The notes under the pieces: generated by a model
What the model saw: only the letters and a program-made list of their open reading frames with translations
Database searches by the model: none
What the model was told of the DNA's origin: nothing
Made by a program: the position numbers and the translations under genes
Assembly (NCBI RefSeq): GCF_001571045.1
Contig: NZ_BCSV01000004.1
Span: forward strand, 248,001 to 312,000
Reading direction: 5' to 3'
DNA from: Curtobacterium ammoniigenes NBRC 101786
GTDB taxonomy: Bacteria; Actinomycetota; Actinomycetes; Actinomycetales; Microbacteriaceae
DNA length: 64,000 bases
In this document: piece by piece, positions 1 through 8,434 of the stretch
Numbering within the stretch: the first letter of the stretch is position 1
Layout: each line of letters opens with the position of its first letter

Positions 1-63
1 AGGCGGACGCGCTCGTGCCGAAGGCGGACGCGCTCGAGCCGAAGGCGGACGCACTCGAGCCGT
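1..63 (+). repeat. 21-bp tandem repeat, three copies, coding
   Basis: Units at 1-21, 22-42 and 43-63 of the form AGGCGGACGCGCTCGAGCCG plus one base differ at only a few positions. Being a multiple of three, the array keeps the reading frame and encodes a seven-residue acidic/Lys repeat. It may extend left of the window. Confidence 0.85.
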
Positions 64-101
64 CCGACAAGCAATCCGCGGCGCCGAGTGGAGGCGCGTG
101 A
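3..101 (+). CDS. 3' end of a truncated unknown gene with heptapeptide repeats
   Basis: Only the C-terminus is in the window. The frame reads as repeats of ADALEPK and ends SDKQSAAPSGGA before a TGA whose last base is the first base of the next ATG (TGATG), so it is probably co-transcribed and translationally coupled with the glycosylase-like gene. The repeat comes from a 21-bp tandem DNA unit. Function cannot be assigned from this tail. Confidence 0.55.
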   Translation, partial: ADALVPKADALEPKADALEPSDKQSAAPSGGA

Positions 102-748
102 TGGACCTCGCCAGTTTCTGGGCCGCCATCGATGCAGTTCCCGTCGCAGACGATGCGGAAGCGCTGTATCAACCGGATCCCGCGGGCCGACGCCGACGCG
201 CGAACCTGGAGCGATACCTCCAGCTCCTGATGGAGCAGGGCACCGACACCATGCTCCTCGCGGAGGCGCCGGGCTGGCGAGGGATGACGAACACCGGGAT
301 CCCGTTCATGAGCGTGCGGGAGCTGACCGCTCGGCCCGGCATGGTCACCGGCGCGGTCGACGGCGACGGCTTTGCGGCACCACCGGAGCCCACCGCGCTC
401 TGGGAGGCGTCTTCCCGCGTCGTCTGGGCGGCGCTCGCGTCGTGGACCGGGCCGCTGCCGGTGTCCTGGCCGGTGTTCCCGCATCACCCGTTCGTGGACG
501 GGAACCGCCTGTCGAACCGCACTCCGCGGCCTTCGGAGGTTCGGTCGGGCGCTGACGCGGTCGGGGCGCTCGCCGCCGCCCTCGGCATCGAACGGTTCAT
601 CGCCGTCGGCCGGAAAGCCGAAGGGGCGCTCGTCGCTGCAGGGATCGCCGCGATCGCCATCCGGCATCCCGCCCAGGGAGGCACGCGCCAGTTCACCGAG
701 CAACTCGCCGCCCTGAACACACCACCGGACGACCAGAAGGGCCGGTGA
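101..748 (+). CDS. uracil-DNA glycosylase-like protein
   Basis: A 215-aa cytosolic protein with the layout of the uracil-DNA glycosylase superfamily. MLLAEAPGWRGMTNTGIPF (residues 51-69) matches the GExPG-type water-activating/pyrimidine-binding motif, VFPHHPFVDGNR (125-136) carries the central Asn region, and IRHPAQGG (187-194) matches the C-terminal His loop. The family removes damaged or deaminated bases; the substrate is not readable here. ATG at 101 overlaps the stop of the upstream frame; a GTG directly before it is an alternative start. Closest known group is the poorly studied actinobacterial UDG-like set rather than classical Ung. Confidence 0.7.
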   Translation: MDLASFWAAIDAVPVADDAEALYQPDPAGRRRRANLERYLQLLMEQGTDTMLLAEAPGWRGMTNTGIPFMSVRELTARPGMVTGAVDGDGFAAPPEPTALWEASSRVVWAALASWTGPLPVSWPVFPHHPFVDGNRLSNRTPRPSEVRSGADAVGALAAALGIERFIAVGRKAEGALVAAGIAAIAIRHPAQGGTRQFTEQLAALNTPPDDQKGR

Positions 749-750
749 CG

Positions 751-1179
751 CTACTGCGTCTCGACCGAGATCCCGCGCTCGCGCAACGCCTGGTCGACGT
801 GTGCCGGGAGCGGTGCCGCGATGTACACCGTCTCCAGCGCCGGAAGCGTGAGGATGTCGTCCCAGTTCTGCGGGTCGTATCGATCGTCGTCGCCCTCCCA
901 GCCGGGATGCACGTCCTGGTAGATCTCAAGCGTCGAGTCGACCGTGAGCTCGGTGATGAGACTCAGCTGCGAGGGCAGCACGTCGAGATCGTCGTAGTAG
1001 TCGCGGGCGGCCGCATCCTGCCCTTCGACGTCCTCGTCCTCATCGCTTTCGTCGTACTCGTCCGGCTCGTACGGGTCGAGGACGTCGAGGTCGAAGCACA
1101 GCACGTCGAGGACGAGCAGCTTCGCGTTGAAGTCCGCGAAGTCGTAAGGCTCCTCGGTTGCGTTCGAGACGTCGGTCAT
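751..1179 (-). CDS. acidic DUF6892-like protein
   Basis: A 142-aa protein rich in Asp/Glu, with a run DEYDESDEDED near residues 46-56. The C-terminal half (LSLITELTVDSTLEIYQ, then WEGDDDRYDPQNWDDI) resembles the DUF6892 pattern of a strand, a WDGEDD-like turn and a closing strand seen in immunity-like or polymorphic-toxin neighbourhoods; I match this from memory only. Start at the ATG of MTDVSNATEE; GGAGGA lies about 15 nt upstream, which is long. It ends two bases from the glycosylase stop (convergent). Confidence 0.6.
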   Translation of the reverse strand: MTDVSNATEEPYDFADFNAKLLVLDVLCFDLDVLDPYEPDEYDESDEDEDVEGQDAAARDYYDDLDVLPSQLSLITELTVDSTLEIYQDVHPGWEGDDDRYDPQNWDDILTLPALETVYIAAPLPAHVDQALRERGISVETQ

Positions 1180-1289
1180 GCCCGGGATGGTATTCCTCCA
1201 GACCCTGAGAGTCATCACGCTGCTGGCCCTCGCATCCGGCCCGGCTCCCGTCGCACCCGCGCACCGCTCCGCGGATACGATCGGGGCCG

Positions 1290-2534
1290 ATGAGCGATGG
1301 CGGACGGGACGGGCACGCCCGCGGCACTGCCGCCTACCGCCGGCTGCAAGCGGCGCTCCTTGCCGTCGGAATCGCAATGTTCGCGCAGCTCTACGCCCCG
1401 CAAGGGGTCCTCACGGAGGCGGCGAACGCGCTCCGCATCAGCCCCGACCAGTCGGCGCTCCTCATCTCCGCTGCCACAATCGGGCTGGCCGCTGGGGTAT
1501 TGCCGTGGTCATGGGTCGCGGACCGGATCGGACGTCTCCCCGCGATGCGGATCTCGCTGCTCGCGGCGCTCGTGCTCGGGGTGACGTCGACCCTCTGGCC
1601 GGACTACTCGGGCGTCCTCGTCGTTCGATTCCTCCAGGGCGGCGCGCTCGGCGGCACGCCGGCCCTTGCGCTGACCTATCTGCAGGAGGCGGTCCATCCG
1701 TCGGACGCGCCGCGCGCGGCCGGCACATACGTCGCCGGCACCACCATCGGCGGCATGGCCGGACGACTGCTCGCCGCACCCGTCGGGGCCGTCTTGGGGT
1801 GGCGCGTCGGCGTCGGAGCCGTCGAAGCGCTCTGCGGCCTCGCCGCGGTCGCGTTCGTGGTGCTCGCTCCGAGCACGGAGGCCCCCGGCGAACGACGACG
1901 TCGGCGCGAGATGCCGTCGCCAACAGGAGCCGACGCTTCACTGCGAGCGCGGGTTCGCGCGCTTTCCACTGCACCGATGCTCGTCCTGTACCTGCAGGGG
2001 TTCGCGCTCATGGGCGCCTTCGTGAGCGTGTACAACTACCTCGCATTTCGCGTCGAAGCGCGCCCGTACGAGGTGCCCGCGTCGGTCGCCGCGCTGTTCT
2101 TCCTCGCCTACCTTGCGGGCACATGGTCGTCGGGCGCGGCCGGTGCGCTCGCCGCGCGCCGATCGCGACTGCCGGTGCTGCTCGCGGCGGCGGGAACGAT
2201 GATCGTGGGGCTGCTGCTGCTCATGACGCCGTGGCTGCTGACGATCCTCGCAGGTCTCGTCATCCTGACGGTCGGATTCTTCGGCGCGCACGCGGTCGCG
2301 TCGGGGTGGACGGCCGCACGCGCTCCGGTCGGGCGCGCTCAGGCGGCGTCGATCTACAACCTCGCCTATTACCTCGGCTCGAGCCTCGTCGGGTGGCTCT
2401 CCGGGGTCGTCTTCGCCGGCAGCGGCTGGACGGCAATGATGATCGGGCTGATCGGTCTCGTCGCGGCGTCGGCCGTCGCGGCAACCCTGACCCTGGGAAC
2501 GTCGCCGGAGCGGGTGGGTCGGCGGTTCCGCTAG
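1290..2534 (+). CDS. MFS transporter, YnfM-like
   Basis: A 414-aa integral membrane protein with about 12 hydrophobic segments. The loop WVADRIGRLPAMR after helix 2 is the MFS loop-2 motif (GxxxDRxGRR type), and QLYAPQGVLTEA in helix 1 is typical of the YnfM/AraJ-like drug or sugar efflux group. It probably exports small molecules by proton antiport; substrate unknown. A -10-like TACGAT (1276-1281) ends 8 nt before the ATG with no Shine-Dalgarno, so it may be leaderless. Its TAG stop shares the bases CTAG with the stop of the convergent gene. Confidence 0.85.
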   Translation: MSDGGRDGHARGTAAYRRLQAALLAVGIAMFAQLYAPQGVLTEAANALRISPDQSALLISAATIGLAAGVLPWSWVADRIGRLPAMRISLLAALVLGVTSTLWPDYSGVLVVRFLQGGALGGTPALALTYLQEAVHPSDAPRAAGTYVAGTTIGGMAGRLLAAPVGAVLGWRVGVGAVEALCGLAAVAFVVLAPSTEAPGERRRRREMPSPTGADASLRARVRALSTAPMLVLYLQGFALMGAFVSVYNYLAFRVEARPYEVPASVAALFFLAYLAGTWSSGAAGALAARRSRLPVLLAAAGTMIVGLLLLMTPWLLTILAGLVILTVGFFGAHAVASGWTAARAPVGRAQAASIYNLAYYLGSSLVGWLSGVVFAGSGWTAMMIGLIGLVAASAVAATLTLGTSPERVGRRFR

Positions 2535-3151
2535 CCCGCGGGTGCGACGTCCGGGACCTGCTCGCCGGTCAGTCCCTGAACCACCGTCTTCGCCACCGAC
2601 CAGTACTGGGCGTAGTGATTTGGATCAGCGTTGACCTGGACGGCGTGCGCCGCTTCCGTGGGCGTCATCGTCTTCCAGCCGGGAAGGGAGACGAGCTTCC
2701 GGAAGAACATCGTCGCCGCCGTGTACGGATCCATCCGGTCGGCGAGCGTGCCCCACGCGCCGTTCGCCCGCTGTTGGAAGAGGCCTCTGCTATCCGGACC
2801 GGCACTGTCGCCATGGCTGAGGTTGACCAGACCGGACTCGCCGATCGCCGTCATGACCCCGACGGTCTGCGTGTGCGGTCCGATCCCCATCGCACGGGCG
2901 GCGGCGATGACGGCGGCGGCGTTCTCGAGACGATCCTGGCAATAGCCGCCGACCGGACCGGCCGGAACCGGGATCCGGTCGACGACCTGCGTCGACGCGG
3001 TCGGGCAGGTGACGGCGTTCGGGGTCGCACTCGACCCGACGAGGCCGCCGAATGAGTGAATCGCGAGCACGACGAGGACCACGACTCCCGCCACCGCGGC
3101 GAGCAGACCAGCGCCGAACACCGAGGTCATCACGATTGCGGCGCGGCGCAT
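2531..3151 (-). CDS. secreted lysozyme-fold / lytic transglycosylase-like protein
   Basis: A 206-aa protein. Residues 1-40 form an uncleaved or cleaved membrane anchor (RRAAIVMTSVFGAGLLAAV plus more hydrophobics), then about residues 75-185 form a transglycosylase-like domain: VGVMTAIGESGLVN contains the likely catalytic Glu, followed by GLFQQRANGAWGT and DPYTAATMFFRKL, typical of actinobacterial SLT-like domains that cleave peptidoglycan outside the membrane. GGAAAGGA lies 4-5 nt before the ATG and decides this start over longer in-frame extensions into the divergent region. Overlaps the MFS stop by 4 nt. Confidence 0.8.
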   Translation of the reverse strand: MRRAAIVMTSVFGAGLLAAVAGVVVLVVLAIHSFGGLVGSSATPNAVTCPTASTQVVDRIPVPAGPVGGYCQDRLENAAAVIAAARAMGIGPHTQTVGVMTAIGESGLVNLSHGDSAGPDSRGLFQQRANGAWGTLADRMDPYTAATMFFRKLVSLPGWKTMTPTEAAHAVQVNADPNHYAQYWSVAKTVVQGLTGEQVPDVAPAG

Positions 3152-3370
3152 GGAGTCCTTTCCGTCGGCGGCCCCTGAGGGCGAATTGGCCCGGACTGGG
3201 GTGCCCGGAGTGCGCAATGACAGTAAAGACGGTTGCTCCGAAGAACCTCCACCGTTCCTCGCCGTGTCGTGGGAATGCAGCCGCCATCGCGGCTCCGGTC
3301 GACTCATCCTGTGGATTGACGCATGGTCATCGAGCCCGACGGTAGCGTTGCTTGCGTCGAAGGGAGACCC

Positions 3371-4333
3371 GTGGAGACGACCGTCCACGACCGTGCGCTC
3401 GGTGTGATCTTGGCGAGCGCATGCGGTGACGCATTGGGAGCCGGGTACGAGTTCGGACCCCCGCTCCCTGCGGACGAGCCGATCACCATGCGCGGCGGTG
3501 GCAACGCCGAGTGGGCGCCCGGGGAATGGACCGACGACACCAGCATGATGATTCCCATCCTGGAGTCGATCGCGTCCGGCCACCCGCTTGACGATCCGTC
3601 GACGCTCGGGCGCATCGTCGCGGAGTGGGCGGACTGGGCGCAGGATGGCGCGACCATCGGCCGTCAGACGGCTGCGGTCTTCGGCCGACTGACCGCGAAC
3701 ACGGAGGACGCCGCTCGGGCCGCCGCCGCCGCCGTCCACGCAGAGCGAGGGCGTTCGGGCGGGAACGGCTCCCTGATGAGAACCGCACCGATCGCGCTCG
3801 CGTTCCTCGGCGACGGGCAGAAGCGGCCCCTTGCGGACGCCGCGCGCCGCATCAGCGAGCTCACACACGTCGACGAGGACGCCGGAGACGCCTGCACGCT
3901 CTGGTCGGCGGCGATCCGCAGTACTGTTCGCCGCGGCTCACTTGAACTCCGCGCTGGGATCCCGCTGCTCGCGAAAGATCGCCGGACGATCTGGCTCGAC
4001 CGCATCGAGGAAGCCGAGCAGTCGCAACCGGAAGACTTCACCGATCGCAACCGGTGGGTCGTCGGGGCGATCCAAGGCGCCATCGCAGCGGTCGTCCGCG
4101 GGTCCGATCTGGTCGACGTGATCGAGCGCGCGGTGCGCGGCGGGAACGACACCGACACGGTCGCAACCATCGCTGGAGCGCTCGGCGGCGCGGTGCACGG
4201 CGCGTCGGCCCTCCCGGAGCGCTGGACGCTCCTGGTCCACGGATGGCCTGGCAAACGGCTCGAGTGGCTGCAGACCCTGACGGAGCGCGCGCTCGAGCGC
4301 GTCCCCGAGATTCGGCGCAACGAGCGGGCCTGA
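3371..4333 (+). CDS. ADP-ribosylglycohydrolase (DraG/ARH family)
   Basis: A 320-aa cytosolic hydrolase that removes ADP-ribose from proteins or other acceptors. EWTDDTSMM near residue 52 supplies the first Mg-binding Thr-Asp-Asp and RGGNDTDTVATIAGALGG near residue 256 the second metal site; GNGSLMRTAP lies between, as in DraG relatives. I choose the GTG at 3371 because AGGGAG sits 5 nt upstream; an in-frame ATG at 3323 would add 16 poorly conserved-looking residues. No ADP-ribosyltransferase gene is nearby, so the partner is unknown. Confidence 0.88.
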   Translation: METTVHDRALGVILASACGDALGAGYEFGPPLPADEPITMRGGGNAEWAPGEWTDDTSMMIPILESIASGHPLDDPSTLGRIVAEWADWAQDGATIGRQTAAVFGRLTANTEDAARAAAAAVHAERGRSGGNGSLMRTAPIALAFLGDGQKRPLADAARRISELTHVDEDAGDACTLWSAAIRSTVRRGSLELRAGIPLLAKDRRTIWLDRIEEAEQSQPEDFTDRNRWVVGAIQGAIAAVVRGSDLVDVIERAVRGGNDTDTVATIAGALGGAVHGASALPERWTLLVHGWPGKRLEWLQTLTERALERVPEIRRNERA

Positions 4334-4379
4334 TCCGGTCCGGCCGTGCGGCCGGGTGAGCCGCGGGGGCTTGGTCGGC

Positions 4380-4484
4380 GCCGGGTCGACAAGCGCCAGG
4401 CCCGGTCAGCGCCAGGTCGATCCGTGCCGGCCCGGTCAGCGCCAGTCGATCGGGGCCGGGCCCGTGGGCGCCGACTCGATCAGC
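4380..4484. repeat. degenerate 30-bp tandem array between convergent genes
   Basis: Imperfect units at 4380-4410, 4411-4440 and 4441-4469, plus partial units to 4484, share GCCAGGTCGAT and GGCCCGGTCAGC blocks. The array fills the gap between the ADP-ribosylglycohydrolase stop and the DoxX stop and runs into the last codons of the latter. No spacer-repeat structure and no clear hairpin. Confidence 0.7.
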
Positions 4485-4881
4485 GCCGGGTCGACCAGTA
4501 CGCGACGGCGACGAGAACGGGCTGGAAGAACAGTCGCCCGAATCGCTTCGTGTCCGAGTCGAGCCCGAACGCGGAGCGCTGGTGGATGAACTGGGACACG
4601 TTGCCGGGGAACACGGCGATGAAGAACAGCGCCGCGAGCGCGCCAATGCTCCGACGCCGCTTGCGCGCGAAGACCAGCAGCAGTCCGAGCACGATCTCTG
4701 CAACGCCCGACAGGACCACCGTCGTGTCCTTGCTCGTCGGGACGAACTCAGGAACCTGCGCTTGGAACTCCTCGCGCGCAACCGTCAGATGACTGACGCC
4801 CGCGCCCGCGAGCGCAGACCCGAGGCTGATTCGGGCGAACCGGCGCGCGTTCGACGGCGAGGAGTTCGATGTTCTGCTCAT
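4480..4881 (-). CDS. DoxX-family membrane protein
   Basis: A 133-aa protein with four predicted membrane segments (around residues 17-35, 53-75, 82-103 and 112-130). TVVLSGVAEIVLGLLL and the following RKRRRSIGALAALFF fit the DoxX/DoxD-like four-helix fold; some members accompany thiosulfate or redox enzymes, but no such partner is adjacent. Start at the ATG at 4881. The C-terminal STRR ends inside the repeat array. Confidence 0.75.
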   Translation of the reverse strand: MSRTSNSSPSNARRFARISLGSALAGAGVSHLTVAREEFQAQVPEFVPTSKDTTVVLSGVAEIVLGLLLVFARKRRRSIGALAALFFIAVFPGNVSQFIHQRSAFGLDSDTKRFGRLFFQPVLVAVAYWSTRR

Positions 4882-4928
4882 ATCGGCTACGCAACACCGC
4901 GCGGCTGCCGGTCGCCTGAGCGGGTCTC

Positions 4929-4969
4929 ACTCGGGGTCGCAACCCTGAGTGGCTGTTACTCGGGGTCGC
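4929..4969. repeat. 12-bp direct repeat at a gene end
   Basis: ACTCGGGGTCGC occurs at 4929-4940 and again at 4958-4969. On the minus strand each copy encodes the codons for Asp-Pro-Glu followed by a stop (TAA in the used copy, TGA in the other), so the end of the membrane-protein gene appears duplicated. Confidence 0.7.
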
Positions 4970-5600
4970 GGGCCTGCGCGAGCAGCGGACCACGGGCCTC
5001 CGGCGCAGGGAGAAACGCTTGCGCCGCCGTGACCATGCTGGTGACGACCGGCCCTGTGTCTCCCCAGAGGCCGAGGAAGCGCCTGCCGCGAACGTCGACT
5101 GATACGTCTTGGACAACTCCCGTCAGATCCGTGGTGAACGCGAATCGGTTCGAGGTAGCGCCGTAGCCGACAGTAAGGACGTGCTCCCACGGCACCGTGA
5201 CGAGCAGTCGTTCGTCCTTCGTGCTCCAGACCGAGATTCCGGACGGTGCGACGCCGACAACGAGGTACGACGGCAGGTCCGTCCGACGCGGCACTCCCAG
5301 CGCAGACAGCGCCGGGACCATCCGCGCGGACCGCAACGATTGCGCGAATACGCCAGCGGGCTCTCGGTCGGCCTGCGCCGCGACGAGCCGGCGGCTCGGG
5401 CGAGTCAGCATGACAATCACGAGGACAACGAGTGCGATTCCGATGACGAACACGCCGATCATGATCCCGAGGTCCCCGTCCCGGGCGCCCCGACCGAACA
5501 CGAGAACGGAGCGCGCGATCGCTATGACCAGCGCGATGACCGGAATGATCCAGCGCACTGGGCCCAGCGCATTCCGTGGCGGTTGTTCGTTGACGGGCAT
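4956..5600 (-). CDS. membrane-anchored protein of unknown function
   Basis: A 214-aa protein. Two membrane helices (about residues 17-35 and 45-66) are followed by a cytosolic-looking domain of about 140 residues containing VVGVAPSGISVWSTKDERLLVTVPWEHVLTV (described here in part: the segment near residues 112-142), which has the strand pattern of a PH-like domain found in actinobacterial membrane proteins. I do not recognise a named family. Monocistronic; divergent from the F420 oxidoreductase gene. Confidence 0.7.
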   Translation of the reverse strand: MPVNEQPPRNALGPVRWIIPVIALVIAIARSVLVFGRGARDGDLGIMIGVFVIGIALVVLVIVMLTRPSRRLVAAQADREPAGVFAQSLRSARMVPALSALGVPRRTDLPSYLVVGVAPSGISVWSTKDERLLVTVPWEHVLTVGYGATSNRFAFTTDLTGVVQDVSVDVRGRRFLGLWGDTGPVVTSMVTAAQAFLPAPEARGPLLAQARDPE

Positions 5601-5669
5601 CGGGCGCCTCTCGCTCGCGACGATCCCTCATCGTCGACGATTGCGAGCATGGCAGCGCGGGCCGCAGGT

Positions 5670-5691
5670 GCGCTACCCCACGTTGTAGCGC
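5670..5691. promoter_or_regulatory. inverted repeat in a divergent promoter region
   Basis: GCGCTAC (5670-5676) and GTAGCGC (5685-5691) form a perfect 7-8-7 inverted repeat in the 188-bp gap between the divergent membrane-protein and oxidoreductase genes. It is placed like an operator, but no regulator gene is adjacent. Confidence 0.4.
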
Positions 5692-5788
5692 GTGTCGGGC
5701 CCGGGATCGACGCCTGGTCTGGCAGTTCGTGACGATGCTCCCAGGCGCGCCCGCATCTCGCACAGGCGATCGAGCGTAGACGGGGCGC

Positions 5789-6757
5789 ATGACGAACTTC
5801 GGCTACACGCTCATGACCGAACAGAGCGGCCCACGTGAGCTCGTCCGCTATGCCGAGAAGGCGGAGGCGGTCGGGTTCGACTTCGAGGTCTCCAGCGACC
5901 ACTACTTCCCATGGCTCGACAGCATGGGTCACGCGCCGTACGCCTGGACGATGCTCGGCGCTGTCGCGCACGCGACCAGCACCGTCGAACTCATGACGTA
6001 TGTGACGTGCCCGACGATTCGGTATCACCCGGCCGTGGTCGCGCAGAAGGCCGCGACGCTCTCGTTGCTGTCCGAGGGCCGGTTCACGCTCGGTCTCGGG
6101 GCGGGCGAGAACCTGAACGAGCATGTCGTCGGAGAGCGCTGGCCCGCCGTTGGCGAACGTCAGGACATGCTCGAGGAAGCCGTGCAGATCATTCGCGCAC
6201 TGTTCACCGGCGACACCGTGACCTGGGAGGGCAACCACTTCCGGGTCGATCAGGCGAAGCTGTGGGACGTCCCCGACGACGGCGTTCCGATCGGGATCGC
6301 CGTTTCTGGGCCGGTCGGCATTCGTCGGTTCGCGCCACTCGGCGATCACATGATCACCACTGACCCGGTCGCTGACCTCGTCACCGGGTGGGACGCGCAT
6401 CACGATGGCGCGTCGCGGAAGATCGGGCAGATTCCGATCTGCTGGGACCCTGACAAGGACGCTGCGATCGAACGGGCGCATCGGCTGTTCCGGTGGTTCG
6501 GTGGCGGATGGCACGTCAACGCCGACCTTCCCACAACCGCGTCGTTCGACAGCGCGAGCCAGTTCGTACGCCCGGAGGACGTGGCAGAGTCGATTGCGTG
6601 CGGCCCCGACCTCGATGCGATTGCCGAGAGCGTTCGGCCGTTCCTCGACGCGGGCTTCACCGATATCGCGCTCGTGCAGGTCGGCGACGAGGGCCAGGAC
6701 CGCTTCCTCGATGAAGCGGCCGAGCCGCTCCTGGAGCGTCTCCGCGCGCTCAGGTAA
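5789..6757 (+). CDS. F420-dependent LLM-class oxidoreductase, G6PDH-like family
   Basis: A 322-aa TIM-barrel flavin/F420 enzyme. The opening FGYTLMTEQSGPRELV, EVSSDHYFPWLDSMGHAP (about 34-51), TCPTIRYHPAVVAQ and GRFTLGLGAGENLNEHV fit the family related to F420-dependent glucose-6-phosphate dehydrogenase, in which DH and the GLGAGE loop line the F420 pocket. The true substrate is unknown because many paralogues are not sugar dehydrogenases. TAGACG (5777-5782) ends exactly 6 nt before the ATG and no ribosome site is visible, so the transcript may be leaderless. Confidence 0.85.
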   Translation: MTNFGYTLMTEQSGPRELVRYAEKAEAVGFDFEVSSDHYFPWLDSMGHAPYAWTMLGAVAHATSTVELMTYVTCPTIRYHPAVVAQKAATLSLLSEGRFTLGLGAGENLNEHVVGERWPAVGERQDMLEEAVQIIRALFTGDTVTWEGNHFRVDQAKLWDVPDDGVPIGIAVSGPVGIRRFAPLGDHMITTDPVADLVTGWDAHHDGASRKIGQIPICWDPDKDAAIERAHRLFRWFGGGWHVNADLPTTASFDSASQFVRPEDVAESIACGPDLDAIAESVRPFLDAGFTDIALVQVGDEGQDRFLDEAAEPLLERLRALR

Positions 6758-6759
6758 TC

Positions 6760-6848
6760 GAGCGCGCGGGTTCCGCTGTTCGGGAGCGCGCAGCCTGCTG
6801 TTCGGGAGCGCGCGGCCTGCTGTTCGAGCGCGCAGGCCCGCGGTTCGG
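6760..6848. repeat. tandem array of about 22-bp units after the F420 oxidoreductase gene
   Basis: Four units start at 6760, 6784, 6806 and 6826, each opening GAGCGCGC and closing CTGTTCGG or a variant. The array begins one to two bases after the oxidoreductase stop and lies upstream of the small membrane protein gene. Confidence 0.8.
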
Positions 6849-6942
6849 GCACGGGAGTTCCGTCGAGCTGACCCCCGCATCCGACGACGCTCACGGCGCT
6901 GCGCTCCCACCCCACGGCGCCGAGCGCCGATACGGTAGCGAC

Positions 6943-7287
6943 ATGGCGAGGACGGGTCGCGCGCGTCGGAGAGAGCAGGAGCCGCCGGCATTGCCGGGCA
7001 CCATCGCCGTGGTGGTCGCCTGCGTCGCGTTCTACAACGGGCTGATCATCCCGGCGGCGGGCACCTTGGCCCATGTCGTCTTCGGCGCGATCTTCGGGGT
7101 GATCGCGGTGCTCACCGGGTGGCGCACGGTCGTGATCACCCGCCGTCGGAGCGCCGGCCGGTTCGCTGGCGTCTTCGGCATCGCCATCGGCGGCATCGGT
7201 CTGGCCATGCTCGCGTATCAGACACTCGTGATCCTCACGCATGGCGCGGTCCCGCCGCCGTTCTGGGCGCCGTACGCGCATCGGTGA
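6943..7287 (+). CDS. small membrane protein
   Basis: A 114-aa protein with a basic N-terminus and three hydrophobic segments (about residues 20-38, 43-60 and 75-98). No family recognised; it resembles DUF4190-like small actinobacterial membrane proteins only in general shape. TACGGT (6931-6936) lies exactly 6 nt before the ATG, consistent with a leaderless start. A 20-bp tandem array follows the stop. Confidence 0.7.
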   Translation: MARTGRARRREQEPPALPGTIAVVVACVAFYNGLIIPAAGTLAHVVFGAIFGVIAVLTGWRTVVITRRRSAGRFAGVFGIAIGGIGLAMLAYQTLVILTHGAVPPPFWAPYAHR

Positions 7288-7300
7288 CGGCGACCGGCGG

Positions 7301-7360
7301 GCGCTCACCGAGCCTCCCGGGCGCTCACCGAGCCTTCCGGGCCCTCACCGAGCCTCCGGG
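7301..7360. repeat. three exact-length 20-bp tandem repeats
   Basis: Units GCGCTCACCGAGCCTCCCGG at 7301-7320, 7321-7340 and 7341-7360 differ at one to three positions. They fill the gap between the small membrane protein and the PHP gene. Confidence 0.9.
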
Positions 7361-7383
7361 CGCGTCGGAGCAGGATGGGCCGC

Positions 7384-8418
7384 ATGGATGCCCATGCTGC
7401 GCTGTCCGAGATCGCGTTCTGGCTCGAGCGCGATCTCGCGCCTGCATTCAAGGTGCGAGCGTTCCGTACGGCGGCCGGGGCAATCGCCGGCCTGGATCCT
7501 GCCCATCTGGAGGCGCGTGTCGCGTCCGGCACGATCGAGCGCGTCAAGGGTGTCGGCTCGCGCAGCGCCGAGGTCATCGCTGAAGCGTTGCAGAACCGGG
7601 TCCCGCAGTACCTCGTCACCCTGAGGGCGAATCGACGCGAGCCGATGCCGGACGGGCTGACGTCCGCACGAGCACTGGCTCGTACGGCTCGAATTCGCGG
7701 CGACCTGCACACGCACACGGAGTGGAGCGACGGTACGACCTCACTGGAGTCGATGGTCGAGGCGGCCGCAGCGCTCGGGCGCGAGTGGATCGCGATCACG
7801 GACCACTCCGAAGGACTGTCGATCGCGAACGGTCTCTCGCCCGATCGGCGGTCTGAGCAGATCAGCCAGATCGCCGATGTGGACGAAGCACGGAACGATA
7901 TCGCGGTGCTCCGCGGGATCGAGGTCGACATCCTCGAGGACGGTTCACTCGACGGGTCCGAGACATTGCTCGATGCGCTCGACATCGTCGTGGCCAGCGT
8001 CCATTCGAAGCTGCGGGCACCTGCCGACGCGATCACGGCGCGGATGCTCGGCGCCATCGAGGACCCGCACGTCAACGTCTTGGCGCATTGCACCGGGAGA
8101 CTCGTCGCCGGCGCGCGTGCACCGCGACCGCAGTCCGCGTTCGATGCCCCGGCGGTATTCGAGGCGTGTGCGGAGGCGGGGGTTGCTGTCGAGATCAACA
8201 GCCGCCCTGAGCGGCAGGACCCGCCGGACGATCTCGTCGAACTCGCGCTCGACATCGGATGTCTGTTCAGTGTCGACAGCGACGCTCACGCACCCGGCCA
8301 TCTCGACTTCGTCCGCGATGGCATGGCGCGCGCCGCAGACCTCGGCGTTCCGGCGGAGCGGATCGTGACGACCTGGCCGCTCGACGAGGTGCGTACGTGG
8401 GCAGCCCGTCGGCGGTAA
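7384..8418 (+). CDS. PHP-domain phosphoesterase with helix-hairpin-helix N-terminus
   Basis: A 344-aa protein. The N-terminal part (to about residue 75) holds a helix-hairpin-helix with VKGVGSRSAEVIAE, as in the domain preceding PHP in bacterial PolX. The PHP domain follows: DLHTHTEWSD (about 107), ITDHSEGL (about 137), EVDILEDG, VHSK, HCTG and SVDSDAHAPGH (about 296), covering the metal-binding His/Asp set. No polymerase domain is present, so it is probably a stand-alone phosphoesterase or nuclease. Start taken at 7384; ATG at 7375 is equally possible. Confidence 0.82.
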   Translation: MDAHAALSEIAFWLERDLAPAFKVRAFRTAAGAIAGLDPAHLEARVASGTIERVKGVGSRSAEVIAEALQNRVPQYLVTLRANRREPMPDGLTSARALARTARIRGDLHTHTEWSDGTTSLESMVEAAAALGREWIAITDHSEGLSIANGLSPDRRSEQISQIADVDEARNDIAVLRGIEVDILEDGSLDGSETLLDALDIVVASVHSKLRAPADAITARMLGAIEDPHVNVLAHCTGRLVAGARAPRPQSAFDAPAVFEACAEAGVAVEINSRPERQDPPDDLVELALDIGCLFSVDSDAHAPGHLDFVRDGMARAADLGVPAERIVTTWPLDEVRTWAARRR

Positions 8419-8434
8419 CTGCGACGATGGAGTC

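Noticed and set aside
1178-3055. 625-aa open frame on the plus strand
   Set aside because: Out-of-frame reading of the MFS gene and antisense of the lysozyme-fold gene; Arg/Pro-rich and without family motifs.
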